Of a DNA stretch of 64,000 bases, positions 36,340 to 49,519 are shown one piece after another. Both the position numbers and the translations under genes were made by a program. How positions within the stretch are numbered: the first letter of the stretch is position 1; every line of letters begins with the position of its first letter. The notes below the pieces were generated by a model that was not told where the DNA came from, ran no database searches, and worked only from the letters and a program-made list of their open reading frames with translations. Source of the stretch: Otis tarda (taxonomy: Eukaryota; Chordata; Aves; Otidiformes; Otididae); contig CM048552.1 of NCBI GenBank assembly GCA_026413225.1, positions 166,668,053 through 166,732,052 of the forward strand, written 5' to 3'.

Positions 36340-37605
36340 ATTATGGATTATTTTTCACCTTCCAGTTTTTTCAATATATATCAATCAGTAAACATTTTAG
36401 GCACTATGTAAAACAGTTATTACTTCTACAGCCCCAACAAAGGTCTTGGATTTTGAATCTCAAGGTTTTAGAGTTCTCCCTAAACACCTCAAGAGATTTG
36501 TTATTGAAAATGAATAAGTTGGAGTTTAGTGAAGGTATTGCTATATTAGCAGGTCAAAATGCAATTTTCAAGTTAACACTCTAGATATTTTCTAAACCAC
36601 TTCTATTTTTACCTTTTTTACTAGGCAGGCTTCTGAGTTGTAATTTGGGAGAGATATTCAGAAGTAGGTTGGAGAGGCACTGGATTGAATTTTAGCCACT
36701 TACTTTCCTTTCTTTTAAAATTAAAAAATAATAATTTCCAGAGATGATATGTGAACTGTAGGATTATCTAAGTGCTGTGTTGTAAGTCACATACAGCACT
36801 GAGAACACATAATTACAACTTCAAGGTTAAAATCATATTAAATCTTGCTATTGGTGGACTTCAAGACCAAAGTCAACTTTACAGGCTCACTTATGTGTAC
36901 AACATCTTCAGTAATATAGAAATAAAGAATAACGGAAGATGCTGTTGATGAAGAGAAAGATGGTGTGAGCAAAATCTCTCTATATTTTGGTGGTCTGTGT
37001 ATCTTAATTTCAAAAAATCTTACAACTATTCAAATTTATTTTGAAAGACTAGCCTTAAAAAAAAGCCAAAGTAGAGGCATTATATTAATACAAAGGTTAT
37101 ATTTACACTTTCTTTCCTATGAGAATGAAGGAAATATACATATGTTTATGTACATTTTTGCATTATATGGGTATTAGACTTCTTAAAAATGGCAAGAAGC
37201 AGAATCCAGATCTTCTACTTCTTATATGAGTGCCTTACCAATGAGGAATAAGGATAAATTTCATTTTTCTTCTGTCCTTTGGTTGTTTTCCACATGCTGC
37301 CAGTATCTAGTTTCAGTGATAAATACCATTTCTTAGATATCCTCTAGGCATGTCATGCAAAAGTATGACAGCCATTCTCTTTGCTTGCCTGTATTCAAAG
37401 TTCTATCTTCAAACCTTTGTAAAAACAGCAACTTTTAAGTATTTATTACATTTATTTTAATTTATTGTGCCTGTCTATAAAAGACAAAATGGAATCTTGA
37501 TAATCTGTTTGGTCAAGCCTGGAGAGGAAAGTCACTTTCATCTGATTTTGCACATAGATAGAATACATTACTTAAAAAAAAAAAAAAGCAGTAGTAGTAG
37601 TCTGA
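36340..37605. other. AT-rich single-copy DNA, no gene seen
   Basis: No recognised repeat or coding frame. It ends in an A14 run and three GTA units just before the LTR. Confidence 0.6.
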
Positions 37606-38153
37606 TGTGTTGGGTTTGTGTAGCAGGGGTGGAGGAGGAGGAGGCTGTGGCCTGTGGAGGGCCCACGATGGGGCAGCCTGTTCCTGAGGGACTACACCCT
37701 GTGGAGACACCTCACACTAGAGCAGGGGAGGAATGTGAGGAGTTCTTCCCCTGAGGAAGGAGCTGCGTAAACCTTGTGTGATGAACTGACTGCAACCCCC
37801 CATTCCCTATTCCCCCTGTGCCACTCAGGGGAGAAGAGAAGTTGGTGCTAGTGAGGAATGAAATTAAGCCCAGGAAGAGAGGAGGGATGAGGGGAAGCCA
37901 TTCTTAAGATCTGCTTTTTCTTTTTTCTTTCTCTCATTATCATACTACAGTTTTACTGTTAATAAATTGAATTAGTTTTCCTGAAGTCAAGTCTGTTTTG
38001 CCCGTAATGGTAGCTGTTGAATGATCTGTCCTTGTCCTTATCTTGAACCTTGAGGCTTTTCTTTTATTATCTCTCTCTGATTCCCTCAGAGATTGAGGGG
38101 GATGAGTAAGTGACTGCATAGGGCTTAGTCCCGAGTGGGGCTAAAATACGACA
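37606..38153 (+). mobile_element. ERV LTR, internally deleted relative of the 1.15-kb family
   Basis: It starts 'tgtgttgggtttgtgtagca' and ends 'aatacgaca'. After about 25 bases it jumps directly into the repeat-unit region ('ctgtggcctgtggagggccc', 'cacgatggggcag'), then follows the family through 'tgatgaactgactgcaa', an 'aataaattga' signal near 37960 and 'tttgcccgtaatgg'. Roughly 600 bases including the TATA-like box are absent. It is more similar to the copy at 16171 than to the young copies. No clear target duplication is seen, so the start (37606 or 37608) is uncertain. Confidence 0.85.
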
Positions 38154-41100
38154 CCTGGCTTCCTGTTTTACTTCTCTATAACTAAGAGTGCATTGTTCAG
38201 TTACCAAAAAGTACTTTGTATTCAATAGTAAAACCTGAGCAAAGAAAACAGTAATTTTCTAATGAGTAAAAACTAAACAGTCTTTAGAAAAGTTATTCAA
38301 TACTCTGTAAGTTAAAGAACATTTTCTCATATTTATGCAAATTGTTTAGTATCTGTATGATTCAGCAAATGATCTCCTTTGTTGCTAAAGTTATAGGCCG
38401 ATTATGGCTAATCAACTGTGATTGCAAGATCATAGCAAAGGTTTTGGCAGTTTGGCTGTAGGCTTTTTAGTGTAAAATTATTATTCCTGATCTAAACTCT
38501 TAATTTAATAAGCATTACTAACAAATGGAAGATCTGTAGCTCATCAGGAGCTATTTTACTAGCTACAGAAAAAAGGCATTACACCACACTGAACAGATAC
38601 ATTTCTTCAAAGTATGAGCAGAAGTTAACTTCATGGACACCTTTTTTTTTTTCTTTTTTCTTTTTTTTTGTGTTTTTTTTTTTTTAATTTGCATAAGGCT
38701 GTAGTCATCACTAATGGAATGATTTCAAAATAATTTTATCTGTAAAGTTGCACTGGGCAGGTCGTTCTTATTTTCACTCTCTTATTTCTTGTTTTGGAAC
38801 ATTTGGCATGGCTAATAAGAGTGATTGATTGATACATGGTTAAAAGGATTATAGAGAGGAAGGTAGCTGAAAATAATGGGTGCATACTAATATTTTCTTA
38901 AGATGACTTATATCCAGTCTCTTAGCACACACTCCATAGACACAAGATCAATGTTTTAATAATAATGATTAATAATTCATGATGATGTAATGCATGATGG
39001 GAAGAAGCCATTTCATGATACCTAATGGCTAGCTACAATATTCCAGGGCCTGAGACAGACTCACAAATACAGCAACCCCCTGTAGGTCATTATTACTTTT
39101 CTACAGTATTAAGAATACATTCCAGAGAACAAAAAAAAAATAGATTTTAATATTATGTAAAGTAAAAATGTAATTGAACTTTCTCAGGTTTACTTGTTCT
39201 GCTTAGAATAGATTTTTACCCCTTACATTGCAAAGCACCATACAACGAGAGAGAATTAAGCAGCACTTCATTTACAAAGTTCTATTAAGTTTATACTCAG
39301 AAATGTGTTGTAATAATAGTTCTACTTTGAAACTAGATTTAACCGTTTTTTTTTCTTCCACAGAATACCTTTTCATGCAAGTAAAGGAAGAGGTATCGCA
39401 CTGGGTATTCACTATGTAGAACTGAGGTTCATACTAGACAGAATGCCAACTGAGAGAAATCTCTAAGGTTTCTACTGGAATGCTTATATACCTGCAGTGC
39501 TATCTCTTTTTGGCTTGTGTTGACAGCTTTACAGATCTGTTTTCTATGCAGTGGTTTTTTTTTTTTTCACAAGTCTTTAACTCCGGCTTTTAGAATCTCT
39601 CTTTTTTTTTAAAGCTTAAGATTTAGCTATTAGAAAGTAATTTGCTATTATTAAATAGGCCGTATGACAGATCTACACATATTCTCCTATCTTCTGCAGC
39701 TTTGGGCACTCTGATTTTCAGTCCATAATCTCCTCTGTATCTCATTCCATAGCTATTACCTAATAAAGTGAATAATTAGAAAGGAATACTCAAGAACATA
39801 GAATGAAAAAAGCAGAAACAGGATTAAACTTATGTATGTTTAGCTACTTAAATATTGTGAGTGTGATTACACTAATCAAACTTTAGATAACTACAAAATA
39901 GATGTCTGGAGATGACAGTCACAGTAGGCTGACTTCCTTTATGGAGAAGAAAAAAGAAAAAGGCACTTTCAGGTTATGGTTCATTTAGCATGGTTTAGAT
40001 ATCTACTTTAGAATAAGAAGAATCATGCCCTTGACTCCATCAACTATATTGACCACGTCTTTATTGACTATATAGGTAGCCAAGGATGAAGATCTCAAAC
40101 ACAGATTTGGATATCAAAACCCACATAGTGAAATTTATAGTCTCATTTTTAACATACAGGAAAGACAAAAAAAGAAAACAGTAAAATATATTCCCATCTG
40201 TCCTATCTATTAAGAGTATTTGTACAAATAAGAGAATTATATTCTCTTTGTATATATAAATATATATAAGAATATAACAATGAGCATCCAAAAAAATTAG
40301 CTTTGCAACAACAACAGAAAAAATTATGGGTCTTTCCTTGTTAATTTTCCAACTGCGCAACCTAGCTGTCAGTGGAAAAGAATTGAGGTAGTGGCATGAT
40401 GAGTCAGAAGTAACAGAGAGCTGGCTAATAGAGACAGAGAATATGTCTTTAATCTTACCCCTCTCTTTTATCGGTACCCTGTGGTACTTCTTCCCACCAG
40501 CAATTCATAGCTTTGCAGTCTCACTCTCAGATGCAAAGGAACTCTTTGACACCTGCATGACATCATAAGGGTGGTATTATATCGTGATGTTCATGTGACA
40601 ACTCAGTCTTTAAAGTGTTCCTCAACAAGGTAGGATATTTTTTTTTTCTTATTGTTGAAGCTATTTTCTACAGAAAAGTGTTGAGGGTCAGTAGAAGGAT
40701 AGAGATGTAGGGAACAAGCAGCAAATTAGAAGAAAATGAAGACATGTATATGTATATGTATATGTGTGTTTGACTCAGAAGCCTCATGTTGAAGACCTCA
40801 GCTAAAAGGTTAGGATGAATTCCCTGCTTCTGGGATTATGACAGTCTTTTCTCATTAAATATAAAAGCATTTCTTTGATTAAGGCCTATAATTTCACCTC
40901 CCAATGACAGATCTAACTTCAAGGTTCTAGAGTCACGCTGCTTCCTTACTGCTGATTTAAAATCAAGACATCAGCTCAAGATCTAAATGATCTTGAGACA
41001 GATTAATTGTACCATAAACCAGCATACTGCTTCACAGGATATGGACAACACTTAGTGTAGTTTCTTGACTCCAGTGAACTGAAGCCAGAATTACATCTCT

Positions 41101-44100
41101 GATGTTTTTAGTACTGCAACAGTAGGCACTAACACCACACCCAAACTGTATCAAGGTGTAGCAGGGGGAGCTCTGAAAGGTTGATTCTCTGATCCTCAAA
41201 CTAAGAGTCTTGCTGGACCCTGCTGATACTCATTTCAGGACTCTATCATCAGGTACGTAAATTACTTTCTCAATCTACACTTTCAATCCAAATGATCTTT
41301 AAGGGCTGCAACACAGCTGTATTTTTAAGTAGCTCATAATTGTTCATTTGATGTGATGATTCAAGTATTTCTTGAAGGTAGCCACATGATCGAACCAAAG
41401 CCCCTAAGAAAAAAAAAAAAGTTTCCATAGCATTTTCAATGCTTAAAGCAATGGTTTCACAGTCTCATGGGATTTTTTTTTAACCTATTTATGCCTTTAG
41501 AGAAAAAAAAAAGAATTTTCTGAATGTTTCATCAAAATTTGAATTAATAAATAAAAGATCTAATCTGATATAATCTCTGCATAAGTATGTGGTAACAGAA
41601 TATCTGTAATAGCAACAGTTACTATGATAATTACTATAATAAGCAGTATTTTGATTTCATTTTTTTTCTTGAAAGACCTTTTTCTGTTCCATGAAAACTC
41701 TGTTTAGTTTAAGAAGAAAATACTCACATTAAAAAAATAAGGCCATATAATGGGCTATATTGTCTTACACACAGACATGCAGGATATTTTCAAGAAATTT
41801 TACAGTTCTTTGCAAATGGAAAGAGACCACCTTTTTTAAAAAGGCAATGTGGAAGATATAGGCTGAATTTTGTCTGTCTGAGGAATATATAGCAGACCAT
41901 CATACACACTCTTGTTCTCCACTGCTTCACCACTCAATGTCTATTTCTATTTACAATGTATGATTTTCTGTCTCAATGTAATGCTACTGTTATGGAGGAA
42001 TAGGGAAAGGAGGGAAAGAGTACAAACTGGAGCACCTAACCAATAGCCTGCCAGAATATGACTGGATGTCCTCTAAGTCACATCATTGTAATCACAAGGA
42101 TGTATGCAGGATATGCACAGGTCTCAAGGGACAGAGAGGAGATCTAATATAAAGCTTATACTGCAATGACTGAAGAAGATTCTGCAGGTTCTGCGAGTGG
42201 AGTTTCACAGTGTCTCTGCTATCCAGATATCTAACATTAAAAGAATGATCCTATGTCCTTTAAACAAACATCGTTCAAGGAAAAAAAAAATGCTAGCGCC
42301 TCTCTGTAGATTTAGTATTATCATAGTTTCTATGAAGAATTAAAAAAAAAATAAATCCCCACTTCTATTGCATTATGACTCAGATTTTCCAACATGTAGT
42401 GCAGGAGCAGCCTGTCATACCTTCTTACATCCTGTTGACCAAAGCAAAGGTACTGCTTTGTACAGGAACCCAAGAACACAGTTAATGCTGTAGAGTTATA
42501 TCAGTGTTATTATGCTTTGTTACATAAAAGTACAAATCAGCTAAAGAGTATTGACAACACACACACACACACAAGATTAAAAGGAAATCAATAGTATGCT
42601 TAAAGTTGGAAAGTTTTAATCTTACAGTGGCTAAAATATCAATCATTAACTTGCTTTCAGCCAACTTCATGAAGTACTCAGAGAACAGAGTATTATGGCT
42701 TACTTTATGTTAACTTTCTAACTAGCTATAACCAGCTAGGAACAAATACTTCAGAATTATTCATAAAAACTTAATGGGAATCAACCATCGGGAAAAAAAA
42801 AAAAGATAAGGTTTGTGAAAACAGGTCAAAGACAGAATTATACATAAAAAAAAGAAACTGGATACAGAGACACTTTCATAAGGGAAGTGTGTGAAGCAAA
42901 TACTTCTGGGAACTTGGGTAGTAATGCATACTACAAAAACTATCCAAGGCACATACTGGAAAATAGTATCATCTCTTTTACCATTTAGGCTGTCACAACT
43001 GAACTATTAAACAAAGTCAAGGCAATGAAACAATAACCGAGCAGCAGTTTATATCCATCATTCATTAACATTTCATTGATCTACTTGGAATTTCCTGGCG
43101 AGGGACTTTGAGTCCAAGATTGATTTATCGTTGCCTTGATGGTCAGATAAAAAAAAAAAAATGGTGCCAGTCTCTCTCTGGATTTTACTCAAATACGTAC
43201 TCGGATAGGTATTCATATACTACACGTGGCTAGAGTGAGTTAACCCAGTAATTTGAAAACTTGTGCTTCTGATCAGTCATCACAAACTGGACTACTAGAA
43301 GGAAAACACCAAAAATGATGTTACAAAATTGTCTCTTCAATGCATTTCTGCTCAGCAGTCAAGAGAAAGATAAGTAATTTATTTTAATTTACTGGGAATA
43401 GAGTATAATTTGGAAAGTAATTTTTAGTCAGTCTCTTGGCTCGCATTAGGTGTGGAACAAATGTTATTTTAAATATAATCTGTAACATTTAATTGCAAGT
43501 CCCTGTTCTGCCAGATATGTAACCTTTTGTTATAATTATTAGTATTGTTCCTGAGAGGTCTATACAACCTGCAATCTCTTCATTGTTCTATTACCTAAAA
43601 GGAAGTGAATGAAACAATTTCTGATTATTTCCTGTTAAAAGTTATGAAATATTATACAAGAATATAATGAAGCAAAGGGGGAATACTACCTAATAATTCT
43701 GACATATTTGAAAAAAGGATTTGTTCAAGAAAATGAACCTGTAAGAAATTGTGTTTTGATAGCATGTCATAATAACATTAGCTAAATCGCTCTTTTCTTT
43801 CTCTTCCTTTCTTAGTAAAATTTTATTTTCCATTAATTTAAAGTGAGAAAATCATATTAGAATATTTATATTAATTTTAAGTATTTGTAGTCTGGTAATG
43901 TCTTCAGGCAGATTAATCTGTAAGTCCTATTATCTTGCATTTAAATCACATATACTGGAAAATACAGATGCAACATTTAATTTATACATATAAAAGCATT
44001 CACTGAGTCAAGAAGGATACTCATAAATCTCAGCTTTGTGAGAGTGGGACCAAAGAATGTCTTACTGACTTCTACCTAACAAAAATCAATCATATCTTCA

Positions 44101-45129
44101 AGAGATTCCATAGCATTAATTTTGGGATATGTAACTGAATATTCAAGGATCCTGACTGTCAAATTCAGCTGTGGAGAGCAATACTTTTTATTTGAAGTGA
44201 TGATACTAAAAATACTGAAAGGGGTCTGAACTGCTGACATCATCTTTTATTGGAACGTGGTGACTTCTGTCGAACACAAGCTCAGATCAGCCTGGTCAGA
44301 TCAAATAAAAATGAAAGCAGTATTATAAGTTCTCATTGCGCACCGTTTCACCTCAGAGACATGTCCTTCAGTCTTACTTTCAGTACAACAATGTTTAGTG
44401 GCTTGCTAAGTTGTGTATAATTCTAAGCAGTGTGCTGGAGACCTCTGGAAACTCTACATCTTTATAGTGTGTCTCCATCCTGTTCTTGAAAATACACACT
44501 TGTATACAGACTTGGGAGTCTTCCTGCTCTGTTTCCCTCTCTCAGGAGAGGACTACTGCTTCCCTTGCTCCACAGGACTGTGCAGTGATTCGGTATGCAA
44601 CAACTAGCAGTGAGCAAGTAGGTGGCCTTTCTCCCTCCTGCTGGATTTTGTTTGTTCCAACAAAACATAATGTATGGTAAAAGATGAAACACAACAAACT
44701 AAAGATATGTTATTTGTCACCCTTAATACGAGAAAATTTGTATACATGTCAGGCCATTTCAGAGTCTGTGCTGAATTTGTCACCAGTGGAAATGTTCTCT
44801 GCCTCCTGATAACTCTCCTCTTTCCTTAAACATGAAACAGAGCATTATAAATGCGTTTTACAGAGAACTGATTAATGTACTTGCTTTAAAGCTATTCTTA
44901 ATGAAACATAAAATCCTGTACTAACAGGATATGAAGTTAGAACAGATGATTATTTTAACATTTGTAGACTGGAAAAACAAATATTCTTAAAATTAGAATT
45001 TAAAAGTTTGGTTTTTTTTTAATATAAAAAAGGTCACTTGTGTTTCCTTGAAGAAATGAAAGCCTGACCAGAGATTACAGTAAATTACAAATAAACTTGA
45101 ATTGCATGTTTACTTTACATGAGATGCTA
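38154..45129. other. Longest repeat-poor stretch of the window, no gene seen
   Basis: About 7 kb without a recognised transposon. There is a T-rich run at about 38643-38686, an AC run at about 42557-42573 and many short A runs. No open frame above about 100 codons and no RNA gene. The block around 42985-43140 has balanced composition and little simple sequence, so it is a candidate conserved non-coding element (see findings). Confidence 0.5.
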
Positions 45130-45545
45130 AACTTGCAAGTCTGTTTTACCAAGGTGTTGTCAGAACCCTGGAAGCACAACAAGGCCTGACTGTCCCTACC
45201 CAACCCCCTGGGTCTCCTGCCACCCTGCCCACAGCCCAGGACCTCATTCCAGTTCCCTAGGGCCATCAGCCCCTGCCCCAGCAATGCAGAAGCAGGGCTG
45301 GTCTCCAGTTCCATACAGCCCATAGGCCCATAGGCCCATCCCCATCCCTAGGGAGGTGTCCAGTCCCTGAGGCTGGGGCTGCCCTGGTACCCCCTGGCTG
45401 CCCTTCTCCCGGCTGGGGTGGTCAGATGGGCCCTGCCTGCTAGGTCCTGCCTTGACAGGCCCAGGGCAAGCCCAAACACCTCTAGCACCCCAGCACCAGG
45501 GAGCCACTGGCCCTTGCAGTGCCTGGACACTGGAAAGGTGCTTGG
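45130..45545. other. Isolated GC-rich, CpG-poor block of unknown origin
   Basis: G+C rises sharply for about 400 bases in an AT-rich setting and falls again at 45546. By eye I see only one CpG (in 'ctcccggctgg'), so this is not a CpG island. A 149-codon minus-strand frame crosses it (45693-45244) but its first 50 codons lie in CR1 and AT-rich sequence and I recognise no domain. It contains a short tandem of 'cccatagg'. It may be an old GC-rich repeat that has lost its CpGs; I cannot name a family. Confidence 0.5.
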
Positions 45546-45610
45546 GAAACCATTCAGACAACACAAAAGAAGTCATAGCTTGTTTTGAGCCAAATGAGTT
45601 ATAGTAACTT

Positions 45611-46120
45611 AGAATCATAGAATTGTTTAGGTTGGAAAAGAGCTTTAAGATCATTGAGTTCAACTGTAAGCCTAACATGGCCAAGTCCACCACTAAACTA
45701 TTTCTCTAAGCATGACATCTTTTAAACACCTCCACAGATGGTGACCCAACCACTTCCCTGGGCAGCCTGTTTCAATGCTTGACCACTCTTTCAGTAAATA
45801 AATTTTTCCTAACATCCAATCTTAACCTCCCCTGCCACAACTTGAGGACATTTCCTCTTGTTCTTTCACTAGTTACTTGGGAGAAGAGACCAACACCCAC
45901 CTCACTACAATCTCCTTTCAGGTAGTTTTAGAGAGCGATGAGGTTTCGCCTCAGCCTCCTCTTTTCCAGACTAAACAATCCCAGTTCCCTTAGCTGCTCC
46001 TCATAATACTTGTGCTACAGACCCTTCACTAGCTTAGTTGCTCTTCTTTGGACATGCTCCGGCACCTCAATGTCTTTCTTGTAGTGAGGGGCCTAAAACT
46101 GAACACAGTATTCAAGGATG
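45611..46120 (-). mobile_element. CR1 LINE 3' fragment, older subfamily
   Basis: The reverse-complemented tail 'agaatcatagaattg' is followed by 'tttaggttggaaaagagctt', a 3' UTR variant unlike the young copies here ('aagatcattgagttcaactg'). It then continues through the ORF2 C-terminal region ('tgggcagcctgtttcaatgc', 'cctcagcctcctcttttcca', 'agctgctcctcataa'). No open frame survives. The 5' truncation is at about 46120. Confidence 0.92.
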
Positions 46121-46569
46121 TTTTCTTTATTGTGGGTCATTCTCCTGGACATTGTACCACTTGAAAACTTAATCTCTAAAAACTTTACTGGCAGTGACTA
46201 GTTTTCTTCCATGTATACTGATTAGTGCTGAGTCAAGAAGACATTTTTGTCACTCCACCAGAAACTTCCACAGTTTGCTGCAGTATTTCAGCAACAATTG
46301 CTTCCTGAAACATACTAGATACTCAAGCTTTTTAATGAAATGTTGTACTGCAAGGTCAGATTGAGGATCACCATTTCTGGCTGCGTGGTTATAAGGTGCC
46401 ATAAACCATTACACTTATCTTGTTCAGGAAACACTAAACATACCTGTAATGGTAATCTCCCCAAAGTAATGTTTTAGGGAAAGCATCAGTACTGGCAGAA
46501 GATAAATTTGTGAGACGATGACAATAACCTTTCACACTTCAGGATAAGACTGATTTTGAGATAAAACAT
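46121..46569. other. Single-copy DNA between two CR1 copies
   Basis: No gene or repeat is recognised. The flanking CR1s point away from each other, with their 3' tails at the outer ends. Confidence 0.55.
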
Positions 46570-47056
46570 GGGCCTGTTGGAGCAAGTCTAGAGGAAGGCC
46601 GCGAAGATGATCAGAGGGCTTGAGCACCTTTCCTATGAGGACAGGCTGAGAGAGTTGGGGCTGTTCAGCCTGGAGAAGAGGAGGCTCCAGGGAGACCTGA
46701 TAGCAGCCTTCCAGTACCTAAAGGGAGCTTACAGGAAAAATGAGGAGAAACTCTAGCAGGGTCTGTTGTGATAGGACAAGGGGTAATGGTTTTAAACTAG
46801 AAGGAGGTAGATTCAGACTTGATATAAGGAATTTTTTTTTTTTTTTTTACAATGAGGGTAGTGGAACACTGGACCAGGTTGCCCAGACAGGTGGCAGATG
46901 CCCCCTCCCTGGAAGCACTGAAGGCCAGGTTGGATTGGACTCTGAGTAACCTTATCTAGTTGGAGATGTCCCTGCTCCTTGCAGGGGATTTGGACTAGAT
47001 TGGACTAGATGACCTTTAAAGGTCCTTTCCAACCCAAATTATTCTATGATTCTATA
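46570..47056 (+). mobile_element. CR1 LINE 3' fragment
   Basis: It begins at 'cctgttggagcaagtctaga' and runs through 'gagagttggggctgttcagc' to the ATTCTATG tail at 47038-47056. A T18 run at about 46830-46848 has expanded the normal short T run before 'acaatgag'. The 3' UTR has a local duplication of 'ggactagatt'. No intact frame. Confidence 0.94.
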
Positions 47057-48341
47057 TTTTTCACTTAGCATCCAGACTGAATTTGGCAATACTTTCTTCA
47101 CTGAAAAATTCAAGCATTAAGTGTCTAAAAATAGAATAACATAAAAATGAGACTAGAGTAATGAAAAGTAATAAAATTTTAAATTTGTTCTTCTATGAGG
47201 AGAGAATTGTAGTACTCATGAACTACAATATTAAGTTTATTATCTGTCACTGGTACGTAGAGAATATAAGAGATGATTCAACTATACATTTGAAAATTGC
47301 AAAGGCATTGAAACACCATATAGATGTTTGTGCAGTAGATACTAAAATCATTATACCAGCTTTCTAGACAGTCTTTTTGAAATCTCTGCTATATAGCATC
47401 CATGTTTGCAAAACATATATCTTGGGATATAACTATTGTCACATGAATGTAGTGTATTAGATATTCAATAGTCTGCTGTGATCAGAGTTTCGGTACTCCT
47501 CAGAAATTCCTGGAGACCAGTCAGAAAAAAAAACCAAAACGTGTTTTTCATACTGAATCAGAATTGCTGTGACTGCAAATCTCATTACAGTGCAATATAA
47601 ATCTAGGTTTTATGGAGCTATCATGTTCAGAATGGTACTTTTTCTATGAAAAAAACCCAACAAACCTTTCCCCAAAACTTGTGATAGCAACATTTCCTAA
47701 AGCTCCAGAGTTCTAGTAATCCCTTCAGTAATGTGGAACAATTAAATTCTTGCTCCCTAAAAACACAAATAAGTTACTATTCGCAGAAATTAACAACTAT
47801 TTAAATAAGAGGCAAGTGGTCTTTTGTAAACATTTCAGACAACTAATTATGATCAATAATTGGATTATTTTGCTACTTACTTGAAAACAGAGATACTTGT
47901 GACCACTGTAAACAATTAACATTCATAAATATGTTTCATAAATGTGACACAGACATCACTCATTATAGTCTGTAGCCTGGCAGCAAGGTACTTGCCTGGG
48001 TTTTAGTTGCAAAATGTCTTCCTGAGAAAGGATTATATCTTGAGCAAGTACCTTTATGACTGGATTACCACAGAAAACAAAAAAGCTATATTTTTCTTCA
48101 CTATTAAAAAAAAAAGCAGATTGTCCTGAGGAGATAAAGGCTGTCCTGATTCCAACACTTACTTACGTTAGAGAGGGGAAAAGTTCAAACATAGTCCTAA
48201 CAGCTGCTAGGAGCATGCAGCATTTCTGACTGACTTCTCTCAAGTGTTCATCAACCATATAGAGAATTAATCCAGGTGGTCAGAATCAACCAAGATGAAA
48301 CTACAGGCTTAAGTGTGAGAAATTAGCAGACTGTACGTTTT
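47057..48341. other. AT-rich single-copy DNA, no gene seen
   Basis: No recognised repeat or coding frame. Confidence 0.6.
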
Positions 48342-48798
48342 ATAGAATCACAGAATGGTTGAGGTTGGAAGGAACCTCTTGAGGTCATCTCGTCCAACCT
48401 CCTTGCACAAGCTGAGTCACGTACAGTAGGTTGTTCAGAAACATGTCTAGATGGCTTTTAAATATCTCCAAGGATGGAGACTTCACAGCCTCTCTGGGAA
48501 ACCTGTGCCAGTGCTCATTTACTCTCACAGTGAAAAAAGTGTTTCCTTATGTTCAGATGGAACCTCCTGGGCTGTTGTTTGTGCCAGTTGCCTCTGGTCT
48601 TGTCACTAGGCACCACTAAAAAGAGCCTGGCTCCATCTTCTTATCTGAAGTTCCTCTGGATAGTAGCACAATCCTCTGGTGTATCAGCCACTCCTCGCAG
48701 TTTCCTGTCATCGGCAAACTTACTGACCCTATGCTCTGCCTGTTTTCCAGATCATTATTGAGGATGTTGAACAGGATTGGACCCACTATTGACCATCA
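48342..48798 (-). mobile_element. CR1 LINE 3' fragment with internal deletion, older subfamily
   Basis: The reverse-complemented tail 'atagaatcacagaatgg' is followed by 'ttgaggttggaaggaacctc' and 'gaggtcatctcgtccaacc'. The ORF2 end region is recognisable ('gaaacctgtgccagtgctca'), then the sequence jumps near 48680 to the reverse transcriptase region ('tcatcggcaaacttactgac', 'gaggatgttgaacaggattg'), so a central part has been lost. It stops in the reverse transcriptase region near 48798. Confidence 0.88.
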
Positions 48799-49519
48799 CT
48801 ATATAGAACCATTCTTTCTGTTTCTCCACTGTCTGTTGAAGTCCTAACAATGTCCTTAATAGAAGTGGGAAAAAATTTGTTCAATTTTCCTGGCAACATT
48901 ATGTAGCATGTCTAGGGTGTTAACCAGAAGAAGAAGGTAAAATACAGCTGCACACAAATATACACATAAATATATATATATATATAAATTTAAATACAGT
49001 ATTTAACATTCTGTGTTGTCCACAGCAGTATGCAGACCTGTAGACATTCCTTTGCTGTGTGTTTTCTCTGTTTAAGGGCCGATCTCTGGTGTCTCCTTTC
49101 TCTCATCCACTGTGCAAAATACATTGTTCCTTAAGGGAGTCCAGAATCTGTCAGAAGAGCCACAAATGTAGAAATTAGGAACTGAGGATTCCTAAATTCT
49201 CAGACTGAAAAGAGTGTTTATTATGAGGGAACAGTCAAATTCTCTTAAATATCTGTTCTATTCCTAGTGAATGTATAGTAAATAGTGCTATCATACTGTG
49301 CCTTACAATCTCCATAAATTGTAAATCACAATGATGAGCATAGGTGGTTTTTTTTTTTTTGACAATTAATATACAGCATGTGTTGGCAGCATGATGTCAG
49401 TTAAAAATGGTAATTGCATATAGATCTGAGTTACAGGAGTCACATTATAATTAATTTGAGTTACAAAAATAAACAATATTAAGCAATGATGAAAAATAAT
49501 TTTCTAGTTGCTGATCCTG
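48799..49519. other. AT-rich single-copy DNA, no gene seen
   Basis: TA run at about 48970-48986 and a T12 run near 49348. Nothing else is recognised. Confidence 0.6.

Noticed and set aside
37606-38153. A separate, unrelated LTR family
   Set aside because: After the first 25 bases it is colinear with the 1.15-kb family, so it is an internally deleted or variant member.
45244-45693. 149-codon minus-strand frame as a gene
   Set aside because: It starts in CR1 sequence, crosses AT-rich DNA and a GC-rich block, and has no recognisable domain.
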